A program made the position numbers and the translations under genes. Under the pieces are notes generated by a model. It was not told the DNA's origin and ran no database searches. It saw only the letters and a list, made by a program, of their open reading frames with translations. A DNA stretch of 14,730 bases from Clostridia bacterium (lineage in GTDB: Bacteria > Bacillota_A > Clostridia > Oscillospirales > CAG-272): positions 1-14,730 of the forward strand of contig JAFXNX010000329.1 in assembly GCA_017529175.1 (NCBI GenBank), given 5' to 3'. Positions 1 through 5,859 of this stretch are shown one piece after another (within the stretch, counting starts at the first letter, position 1; the number at the start of each line of letters is the position of its first letter).

Positions 1-142
1 GATGGCAGTCATGCGTCAGCATACAAAACCCGGCTTACAGACTTACTTTTTTAACGGGGGAGAACTCTTTGCAAAGAGTTCTCCCCCGTTAAAAAAGTAA
101 GTCTGTAAGCCGGGTTTTGTATGCTGACGCATGACTGCCATC
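1..142. repeat. Perfect 142-bp palindrome at the window edge
   Basis: Every base from 1 to 71 is complementary to its mirror base from 72 to 142, with the centre between 71 and 72. Only the inner 30 bp (57-86) is a natural-looking hairpin, because the identical 30-mer recurs at 8591-8620. The outer arms copy the 3' end of rnpB (93-142) in inverted form at 1-50. A second, mirrored RNase P 3' end has no obvious biological role, so an assembly fold-back through the natural hairpin at a contig end is the likely explanation. The left half (1-71) should be treated as doubtful sequence. Confidence 0.95.
57..86 (-). terminator. Hairpin downstream of rnpB, member of an intergenic repeat family
   Basis: A perfect 30-bp inverted repeat with arms starting GGGGAGAACTCTTT lies just past the 3' end of rnpB. 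On the minus strand it is preceded by a T6 run (91-96) that follows the 3' strand of the RNase P P1 helix. The same 30-mer is found at 8591-8620 after the uvrB operon, so it behaves as a dispersed terminator-like element. The sequence that truly follows it is unknown, because the assembly appears to fold back here. Confidence 0.6.
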
Positions 143-452
143 TGTCTCGGACGTACGTTGCCGCACGCCTCATGCCACCTGTGAGACTGCGCCGGGCAGG
201 CGCGGGTCGCCCCGCTCACATACGGTGTTGCTTCGGATAGGGTTTACATTTGCGCGGTGTTACCACAGCGCCGGTGAGCTCTTACCTCGCCTTTCCATCC
301 TTACCCGACGGTGTCGGGCGGTCTATTTCTGTTGCACTTTCCCGGGAGTCGCCTCCGGCGGACGTTATCCGTTATCCTTGCCCTGTGAAGCCCGGACTTT
401 CCTCATACCAATACCTTTCGGCGCCATGGCACGCGGCAGTCCGACTTACTTC
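93..452 (-). ncRNA. rnpB: RNase P RNA, bacterial class A
   Basis: This is the catalytic RNA of RNase P, which removes the 5' leader from pre-tRNAs. Read on the minus strand it carries the universally conserved block GAGGAAAGTCCGGGCTTC (388-405), the core ACAGAAATAGACCGCC (about 318-333), a GGAAAGGCGAGGTAAGAG-type segment (about 280-298) and the 3' pseudoknot partner AAACCCGGCTTACAGAC (about 101-117). The P1 helix closes perfectly: AAGTAAGTC at 443-451 pairs with GACTTACTT at 95-103. That fixes the ends and gives a length of about 360 nt, normal for class A. It is transcribed divergently from the LRR genes. Open reading frames across it on the plus strand are chance antisense frames. Confidence 0.96.
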
Positions 453-458
453 ACCAGA

Positions 459-487
459 ATTATAACCGAAATTGCGCGATAAGTCAA
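459..487 (-). promoter_or_regulatory. Sigma-A promoter of rnpB
   Basis: On the minus strand a -35 TTGACT (482-487) and a -10 TATAAT (459-464) are separated by exactly 17 bp. Initiation about 7 nt downstream of the -10 falls at about 452, exactly the 5' side of the RNase P P1 helix. The strength of the match suits a highly expressed stable RNA. Confidence 0.9.
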
Positions 488-538
488 GTCGCGTCATTCG
501 CGCTTTGCGTCTCATGCTGACATTTTTATTAAAAAATC

Positions 539-567
539 TTGATTATTAATAACATTTATGATAAAAT
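539..567 (+). promoter_or_regulatory. Putative sigma-A promoter of the LRR-dockerin gene pair
   Basis: TTGATT (539-544), a 17-bp spacer and TAAAAT (562-567) give a predicted start near 574, about 26 nt upstream of the first LRR gene. A second -10-like TATAAT at 580-585 has no good -35. The region 453-599 is otherwise AT-rich and holds the divergent rnpB promoter. Confidence 0.6.
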
Positions 568-599
568 TGTAGAGTAATCTATAATATACGGAGAAATAT

Positions 600-2546
600 A
601 TGAATCGCTGCGCGGCCAACAAAAACAGAATAATAGCGATACTGCTCGCGCTGACGTTCGTCATCGCGCTGATCCCGCACGCGGCGCACGCCGCGACTGA
701 GGGCAAGTGCGGCGACGGGCTCTACTGGTCGTACTCGAATTACGTCCTTACCATTTACGGCAAAGGCGATATGTACGATTATCAGCCGAGAACTCCGCAG
801 AACGGACCGGACGAGATGCCGTGGAGAGCGCAGATCTCGATCATCTCGCGCGTCGTTGTTGAGGAGGGCTGTACGGGTATCGGCACAAACGCCTTTTACA
901 ATTTCGGAACGGTCCGCGAAGTCTTTTTCCCGAAAACGCTGAAGAAGATCGGCGCGCGCGCTTTTTCAAAATGCTCGAGCCTTGCGTGGATCAAGCTTCC
1001 GGAGAAGCTGGAGACCATGGGCGAGGAAGCGTTCTCCTACTGCGACAGTCTTACGAAGGTTTCGATAGGGAACAACCTTATGAAGATCGCGGACAAGGCG
1101 TTCTTCCACGACACGGCGCTCACCTCGCTTACGATAGCTCCGGGATGCCGCAATATCGGAGTCAGCGCGTTTTCCGGATGCTCATCGCTCTCGCAGGTCG
1201 ATTTGTCGAACGCGGCGGCGATCGAAGCGATGGCGTTTTCCGACACAAGCATTTCAAGCATAACGATAGGAAGGAACGCGAAATATCTTAAGACTAACGC
1301 GTTTTCCGGATGCACAAAGCTGTCGAGCGTCACGTTCGACGAGGATGCCGATCCGGTCGAGGTCAGCAATAAATTTCTTCTGAACACCCCTTACTACTCC
1401 AGACTGTCAGGCGGACTTTATACGATCATCGGCGGAAAAGTGCTGATGTGCAAGGGAACGTACAACGACTCTGCCGTAACGGTCCCCGACGGCGTAACGC
1501 TGATATCGGACTTCTGCTTTGAAGGCGCGTCTCATCTGAAGACGGTAAACGTTCCCGAAACCCTCAAAGGGATCGGCGAGTACGCGTTCATCGACTGTAC
1601 CGTTCTTGCGGAGATAACTCTTCCCGCATCGGTAAACCTCATCGGAAAGAACGCCCTCGGGATGTATACGAAGGATCTTGCGCAGTATGAAGAGGTGAGC
1701 TCCTTCGTCATAACTTCAAAGGGTTTCGGAGCCCCTTCGGAATACGCGGAGAAACACAATTTCGATTATTCCTGCGCTCATGAGTTTGAAGAGAGGGATA
1801 TATGGCAGGACTGCACCAAAGGCGGCGCAAGATATTCGCTGTGTAAATACTGCGGCGCGTGCGAAGGAATGACGCTTCTTGAGCCGACCCGCCACTCTTC
1901 CTATACCGCCGAGTTCAGAGAAGCGACCTGCACGGAAAACGGAATATCGGTCAGAAAGTGCCGGAACTGCAATTTTGAATCGAGTGTGACTCTTTACTCA
2001 ACGGGACACCAGCTCGTCGACAAATGGGTGGTCGCTGTTAAACCCACCTGCGGAAAACAGGGATCTATAGTCAAGCGCTGCAGCAAATGCAACGAAGTGC
2101 TTGAATCCCTGACCGTCGAAAAACTGAAGCAGCACACGCCACTTCCCGGATGGACCCCCGTAGTCAATGCGACCTGCACATCCCCCGGAGTTGAGCGGCT
2201 GTATTGCAGAGTTTGCCAGAGCGCGATCTCCGAGAGGGCTACAGACCCCACGGGACACGATCCGGCTGAAACGTGGGAAGTTTTGGTTCCTCCGTCGGAG
2301 GATGGAGAAGTCCTCGGATGCTCCGTTTTGAAATGTAAAAATTGCAGCTTAGCGCTAAAAGTCAACTGGTACAGCTCCTCGCCAGACATAAACGGCGTCT
2401 TTGACGTGTCAAGAAACGTCTCACGGATCAACGACGCCCTTGAAGGCGCTTATTCATGCGCCGATATCGCGTGCCTCGATTACAACTTCGACGGCGCGTT
2501 GAGCTTGAAAGACACATTGGCAATCAAACAGCTTGCCGGAAAGTAA
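600..2546 (+). CDS. Secreted BspA-type LRR protein with Cys-rich repeats and a degenerate dockerin
   Basis: A 648-residue secreted protein. GGAG at 590-593, 6 nt before the ATG, supports the start. Residues 1-31 form a signal peptide (basic N-region, hydrophobic core, AHA cleavage site). Residues 35-80 resemble the strand-rich module that opens many Clostridial BspA-like proteins. Residues 80-355 hold about ten LRR_5/BspA repeats with recurrent AFSGCSSL-type turns. Residues 392-590 hold Cys-rich units of the type ATCT..G....C..C.......GH. The end (596-648) is dockerin-like. Its second calcium loop is intact (D627, N629, D631, D638), but the first lacks the aspartates expected at loop positions 5 and 12. 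BspA-type LRRs are usually linked to adhesion; the ligand cannot be read from sequence. The next gene is a paralogue 12 bp downstream, very probably co-transcribed. Confidence 0.9.
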   Translation: MNRCAANKNRIIAILLALTFVIALIPHAAHAATEGKCGDGLYWSYSNYVLTIYGKGDMYDYQPRTPQNGPDEMPWRAQISIISRVVVEEGCTGIGTNAFYNFGTVREVFFPKTLKKIGARAFSKCSSLAWIKLPEKLETMGEEAFSYCDSLTKVSIGNNLMKIADKAFFHDTALTSLTIAPGCRNIGVSAFSGCSSLSQVDLSNAAAIEAMAFSDTSISSITIGRNAKYLKTNAFSGCTKLSSVTFDEDADPVEVSNKFLLNTPYYSRLSGGLYTIIGGKVLMCKGTYNDSAVTVPDGVTLISDFCFEGASHLKTVNVPETLKGIGEYAFIDCTVLAEITLPASVNLIGKNALGMYTKDLAQYEEVSSFVITSKGFGAPSEYAEKHNFDYSCAHEFEERDIWQDCTKGGARYSLCKYCGACEGMTLLEPTRHSSYTAEFREATCTENGISVRKCRNCNFESSVTLYSTGHQLVDKWVVAVKPTCGKQGSIVKRCSKCNEVLESLTVEKLKQHTPLPGWTPVVNATCTSPGVERLYCRVCQSAISERATDPTGHDPAETWEVLVPPSEDGEVLGCSVLKCKNCSLALKVNWYSSSPDINGVFDVSRNVSRINDALEGAYSCADIACLDYNFDGALSLKDTLAIKQLAGK

Positions 2547-2558
2547 AGGATAATATTT

Positions 2559-4280
2559 ATGAAAAAGTATATTTCGTTAATACTCGCGCTGATACTCGTT
2601 ATCGCGGTATTTCCCCTGTCGTCCTTCGCGGAAGACGAGATAGTAACGAACGGGGACATTTCCGACACTGTTCATTTTACACTCGATACGGCAAAGAAGA
2701 CCCTGACTATCGGCGGAACAGGCGCGATACCGGCTATCCCCATGAATGACGTCAACCCGTGGAGCAGAAACAGCTACGCGACGACCATCATAATCGAGAC
2801 CGGCATTACGGAGATCGGCGACTATGCTTTCTATCAGAACACATACGTCAAAAAGGTCGTCATGTCCGATACCGTTAAAAAGATCGGCAAATCCGCGTTC
2901 AGCGGATGCAAGGCAATAACGTCGCTCACTCTTTCCGGAGCGCTTGAGTCGATCGGGGAACGCGCGTTTATCAACTGCACGGGCATATCAAGCATCACTC
3001 TTGCCGCGACGCTGAAGCGCATCGAAGACTCCGCGTTTTACGGATGCTCAAAGATCACGGCGCTATCTCTTCCCGCGAACCTCGATTATCTTGACGCCTC
3101 CGCTTTCACCGGAACGGGATATTATAAAAATCTGCCGTCAGGACTCCCCGTGCTCGACGGATACACGCTCCAGTACAAGGGTACTCCCACGGGCACTACC
3201 GTCACCGTTCCCTCGGGAACGAGGATAATCTCCGCGAACACCCTCGCGTCATCAAGCAAAGTATCGACTATCGAGATCCCGTCGAGCGTGGAAAAGATAT
3301 TGAGAATGGCGTTTTACGACCTTACGGCACTTCACACCGTCACCGTCCCCGACAGCGTTAAGGAGATCGGCACGTTCGCTCTCGGATACGTTTCCGATAC
3401 GACCTTCGCGGTCCCGGTCCCCGCGTCATCCTATAAGATCTGCGGCCACGTGGGCTCGGAAGCCGAGCGTTACGCAAATGAGTGTAATTTCGACTTTGAA
3501 TGTGCATGCGTCGAGGGCGACGGAACGTCGCAAATCATTTATCCGAACTGCCTTACCGGAGGTACGGCTTACGTCAAGTGCCTTGTCTGCGGAAAGACGA
3601 TCCGTTCGTACACCGTAGCCGCCGCATCGTCACACTCATACTCGGGTCAGCTGAGAAAGCCCTCCACCTGCCTTGAAAAAGGGAAGATATACAGAAAATG
3701 TACGCTTTGCGGCTACGAGGCCGTTGAAACGACTCTTTCGCTCGGAGACCATACGCAGAGCGCTCTCCATATCATCGAGCCGACCTGCACGGAACAGGGC
3801 ACATATTGGACGGACTGCACCGTTTGCGGCGTGCAGATGTCGCTCGCGCATATCGCGCCGACAGGTCACACAACGGACGGTTCTTATACCGTGACGACAG
3901 AGGCGACCTGTACCTCTCCCGGACTCAAAAGCCAGGTCTGCTCCAAATGCGGCGAGATCATATCGAGCATCGAGATCCCCGCGCTCGAGCACAACGTTCC
4001 CCCGCTCTGGACGATCCTTGTGAGAAGCGATATTTCAAAGAGGCAGACGGGACTTCGCGCAAGATGCTGCAGCAGATGCCTGCTCATCATCACAATGCAG
4101 GACTTTGTGGCGGGAGACCTCAACGGAGACGGGATCATCTCTCTCCTTGACGTTTCTGCGATCAAAGCATTCATAGCGGGAGTTGACGATAATTTTTGTG
4201 AAAACAACTCCGACGCAAACCAGGACGGCGTGACAAATATGCAGGATATCCAGGCCCTGAAAGAATATATTGCCGGATGA
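2559..4280 (+). CDS. Secreted BspA-type LRR protein with Cys-rich repeats and an intact type I dockerin
   Basis: A 573-residue paralogue of the preceding gene with the same domain order. An AAAGGA-type ribosome binding site overlaps the stop region of the upstream gene. Residues 1-24 are a signal peptide ending SSFA before EDE. BspA/LRR_5 repeats span about 70-275. Cys/His repeats span 314-511, with CxxC pairs at 341-344, 381-384, 420-423 and 461-464, most preceded by a TCT..G or TCL..G Cys and followed by a His. The C-terminus (519-573) is a textbook type I dockerin: loop 1 uses D520, N522, D524, D531 and loop 2 uses D552, N554, D556, D563. Dockerins bind cohesin modules, so docking to a cell-surface or scaffold partner is inferred. 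No cohesin gene is in the window. The two genes look like a tandem duplication that has since diverged. Confidence 0.92.
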   Translation: MKKYISLILALILVIAVFPLSSFAEDEIVTNGDISDTVHFTLDTAKKTLTIGGTGAIPAIPMNDVNPWSRNSYATTIIIETGITEIGDYAFYQNTYVKKVVMSDTVKKIGKSAFSGCKAITSLTLSGALESIGERAFINCTGISSITLAATLKRIEDSAFYGCSKITALSLPANLDYLDASAFTGTGYYKNLPSGLPVLDGYTLQYKGTPTGTTVTVPSGTRIISANTLASSSKVSTIEIPSSVEKILRMAFYDLTALHTVTVPDSVKEIGTFALGYVSDTTFAVPVPASSYKICGHVGSEAERYANECNFDFECACVEGDGTSQIIYPNCLTGGTAYVKCLVCGKTIRSYTVAAASSHSYSGQLRKPSTCLEKGKIYRKCTLCGYEAVETTLSLGDHTQSALHIIEPTCTEQGTYWTDCTVCGVQMSLAHIAPTGHTTDGSYTVTTEATCTSPGLKSQVCSKCGEIISSIEIPALEHNVPPLWTILVRSDISKRQTGLRARCCSRCLLIITMQDFVAGDLNGDGIISLLDVSAIKAFIAGVDDNFCENNSDANQDGVTNMQDIQALKEYIAG

Positions 4281-4303
4281 TTTTAGGGGTCACGGTATCC
4301 GTT

Positions 4304-4317
4304 ATTGTAAACAATAT
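4304..4317. promoter_or_regulatory. Dyad TATTGT-AA-ACAATA, possible operator
   Basis: Six-base inverted arms flank a 2-bp centre. The inner 12-mer ATTGTAAACAAT also occurs at 8747-8758 in another intergenic region, again with 6-bp arms. It may be a repressor site or a coincidence; no regulator is identified. Confidence 0.25.
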
Positions 4318-4328
4318 CACTATTCGCC

Positions 4329-4394
4329 TTTAAAAACCTTCCCAAAGGTTTTTAAAGGGGGCATGGGGGGAAACTTTTTAAAAAAGTTTCCCCC
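4329..4394 (+). terminator. Double hairpin intergenic repeat closing the LRR-dockerin operon
   Basis: First hairpin: a 12-bp stem, TTTAAAAACCTT (4329-4340) against 4345-4356, with a 4-nt loop. Next comes a G5-CAT-G6 tract (4357-4370). Second hairpin: 14-nt arms 4366-4379 and 4381-4394 around one central base, starting GGGGGAAAC and ending GTTTCCCCC. No classical T-tract follows, but position and stability fit a terminator. The same layout (G-tract, 3 nt, G-tract, palindrome) recurs at 8591-8638 in the opposite orientation. Confidence 0.65.
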
Positions 4395-4473
4395 ATTTCA
4401 AATCCTGCGACACGTTGCGGCAAATATCGCTCTTTCCGCGTGATAAAATAAGAGAAAAAGCGCGGAGGTCGTT

Positions 4474-5001
4474 ATGACAGCGGAATACATATACAAATTT
4501 GCAAAAGCGTGCGAGGCGGTATACGGAACGAGAGATCCTTACGAAATATTCCGTCAGAGGAACGCGTCGATAAAACGCCAGGCGCCGGAAGGTCTTCGAG
4601 GGCTGATCTGCATGGTGAACAGGACGGTGCTCGTTGCCGTGGACTCATCGCTTACAGATTCGGCAAAAATGATGACGTTTGCGCATCTGCTCGGACATGC
4701 CGTCCTGCACCGGCGAAAGATACTTGCCGGAAAGACTTTCGAAGAACCGGACAGATATCCCGAGGGATGCTCGGAAAGAGAAGCGGACATTTTCGCATCG
4801 GAGCTTCTTATTTCCGACGAGGAGATACTGCGTCTTCGGGACGAAGGGATGAACGAGGCGCAGGTGATCTCGTCGTTCGGCTCGATGAGAGAGCTCGCGC
4901 AGCACAAGCTCTTTTCCATGAGGTCCCGCGGACTGTCGGTCGGCGACGACGTGTGCCGCGCCGATTTTCTGAGAAGGTGCGACGTCGAGCTGTTCTTCTG
5001 A
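4474..5001 (+). CDS. ImmA/IrrE-like protein with a defective HExxH motif
   Basis: A 175-residue protein. GGAGG at 4464-4468, 5 nt before the ATG, supports the start. Size and layout match the ImmA/IrrE metallopeptidase family (COG2856), whose active members cleave a partner HTH repressor. The family signature AHELGHxxLH reads AHLLGHAVLH here (residues 70-79). The two zinc-binding histidines (H71, H75) remain, and the later acidic ligand is probably E103 in EREADIFASELL (101-112), but the catalytic Glu at position 72 is Leu. A true hydrolase is therefore unlikely; a zinc-binding or purely structural role fits better. The codon is CTG, so no single-base error restores Glu. No signal peptide or membrane segment is seen, so it should be cytoplasmic. 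It appears monocistronic: a promoter and a terminator separate it from the HTH gene downstream. Confidence 0.75.
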   Translation: MTAEYIYKFAKACEAVYGTRDPYEIFRQRNASIKRQAPEGLRGLICMVNRTVLVAVDSSLTDSAKMMTFAHLLGHAVLHRRKILAGKTFEEPDRYPEGCSEREADIFASELLISDEEILRLRDEGMNEAQVISSFGSMRELAQHKLFSMRSRGLSVGDDVCRADFLRRCDVELFF

Positions 5002-5043
5002 CGGGCAAAGGCGCAAACATAACAAGAATATAAATAAACACGC

Positions 5044-5072
5044 TTGATTTGTCGATCCGTTTCTGTTATACT
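5044..5072 (+). promoter_or_regulatory. Sigma-A promoter of a short transcription unit
   Basis: TTGATT (5044-5049), a 17-bp spacer and TATACT (5067-5072) form a near-consensus promoter with a predicted start at about 5079. GATCCGT in the spacer (5054-5060) is the inverse of ACGGATC at the predicted start (5079-5085), so a protein could bridge the -10 region. Confidence 0.7.
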
Positions 5073-5078
5073 GTTTTC

Positions 5079-5145
5079 ACGGATCAAAAACGGACACGAA
5101 CGGATCAGCCGTGTCAAAAGGCAGTTTTTGAACGACTGCCTTTTT
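5079..5145 (+). ncRNA. Candidate small RNA or attenuated leader, about 67 nt
   Basis: The segment is bounded by a strong promoter start and an intrinsic terminator and contains no usable reading frame. Two hairpins can form: GACACG (5093-5098) with CGTGTC (5110-5115), and the terminator (5116-5145). The related octamers ACGGATCA, ACGGACAC and ACGGATCA begin at 5079, 5090 and 5100, about one helical turn apart. It could be an independent small RNA, or the leader of the HTH-uvrB operon in which readthrough of the terminator controls expression. It matches no RNA family I can recognise. Confidence 0.4.
5116..5145 (+). terminator. Intrinsic terminator
   Basis: AAAAGGCAG (5116-5124) pairs with CTGCCTTTT (5136-5144) around an 11-nt loop, and the 3' arm runs into a T5 tract (5141-5145). 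This is a classical Rho-independent terminator. It ends the short unit starting near 5079 and may also stop readthrough from the ImmA/IrrE-like gene. Confidence 0.85.
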
Positions 5146-5156
5146 GCCGTTGTTCC

Positions 5157-5178
5157 GATTATATATTGATTATATATT
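5157..5178 (+). repeat. Tandem 11-bp AT-rich repeat upstream of the HTH gene
   Basis: GATTATATATT occurs twice without a gap (5157-5167, 5168-5178), directly before the ribosome binding site of the HTH gene. Each copy ends in a -10-like TATATT. The second copy lies 17 bp downstream of TTGTTC (5150-5155), so it may act as a promoter. Initiation from it would start inside the Shine-Dalgarno, which argues for another start or for readthrough from 5079. Confidence 0.5.
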
Positions 5179-5191
5179 AAGGAAGAAATTT

Positions 5192-5851
5192 ATGAGCTTT
5201 CCCGGTTTCAAAAAGAGACGCGCCCTGCCGCAGGACGTTCGCGACAGACTCGAAAAATACATATCGGAAAACGGGACGTTCGTCGAGTACGGCGCGCCGC
5301 TTGATATGGCGTCAGAATGTATCTGCGCCGCACCGGCTTTTCCGAACGTCGAAACAGAGCGCGAGCTTACCGTCAGAAAGAAGCCTCTTGCCGCATCGGA
5401 GAATGAGAGGACCGCGGCGGCAAAAACGGTATGCGCGGAAAAGAGCGTCGAGACCCTCGCTGCGCCCCTTCAGGAAAGCGCGTCTTCGCTCGATGCGCAC
5501 CTTAAAAACATAGACGAGAGCTTTTCCGAAATGCTTCTTCGCAAGATCGACGAGGCGGGGATGAAGGACTCCGAGTGCTACCGCCGCGCGCTCGTCGACA
5601 GAAAGCATTTCTCAAAGATCAGAAGCGACGCCTCGTACCGACCGAAAAAGGTCACGGCGATCGCGTTCGCCCTCGCGCTCGAGCTTGACGTCGAGGAAAC
5701 AAAAGAACTTCTGATGAAGGCGGGTTACGCCCTCTCGCACAGCAGTAAATTCGACCTCATAGTCGAGTATTTCATAATCAACAAAATCTACGATATCGCG
5801 TCGATCAACGACGCGCTCTACGAATTCGACCAGCCGCTGATCGGCGCATAG
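5192..5851 (+). CDS. HTH-type protein with the C-terminal domain seen in some macro-domain proteins
   Basis: A 219-residue cytoplasmic protein. The ATG at 5192 is chosen because AAGGAAGA (5179-5186) sits just upstream; the in-frame ATG at 5144 lies inside the terminator and has no ribosome binding site. Residues 1-105 are charged, Ala-rich and probably flexible apart from a short helix at 13-27. Residues 110-219 form a compact, mostly helical, HTH-like domain with motifs [43 protein letters not shown] and [18 protein letters not shown]. From memory, this module is common in Clostridia alone or at the C-terminus of macro-domain proteins, often annotated as XRE-like. DNA binding is inferred. 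It is 8 bp upstream of uvrB, so translational coupling is likely. Its partner or target is unknown; a link to the nearby ImmA/IrrE-like protein is speculative. Confidence 0.75.
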   Translation: MSFPGFKKRRALPQDVRDRLEKYISENGTFVEYGAPLDMASECICAAPAFPNVETERELTVRKKPLAASENERTAAAKTVCAEKSVETLAAPLQESASSLDAHLKNIDESFSEMLLRKIDEAGMKDSECYRRALVDRKHFSKIRSDASYRPKKVTAIAFALALELDVEETKELLMKAGYALSHSSKFDLIVEYFIINKIYDIASINDALYEFDQPLIGA

Positions 5852-5859
5852 GTAAATTT

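Noticed and set aside
225..482. Open reading frames of 71-85 codons on the plus strand
   Set aside because: They lie antisense over rnpB, have no ribosome binding site and cover conserved RNA motifs; they are chance frames.
4509..5041. Overlapping frames on both strands in the ImmA/IrrE-like gene
   Set aside because: Only the frame from 4474 has a ribosome binding site and a family motif; the others are Arg-rich shadow frames.
5144..5191. Upstream in-frame ATG for the HTH gene
   Set aside because: It falls in the terminator T-tract and has no Shine-Dalgarno, whereas 5192 has AAGGAAGA at good spacing.
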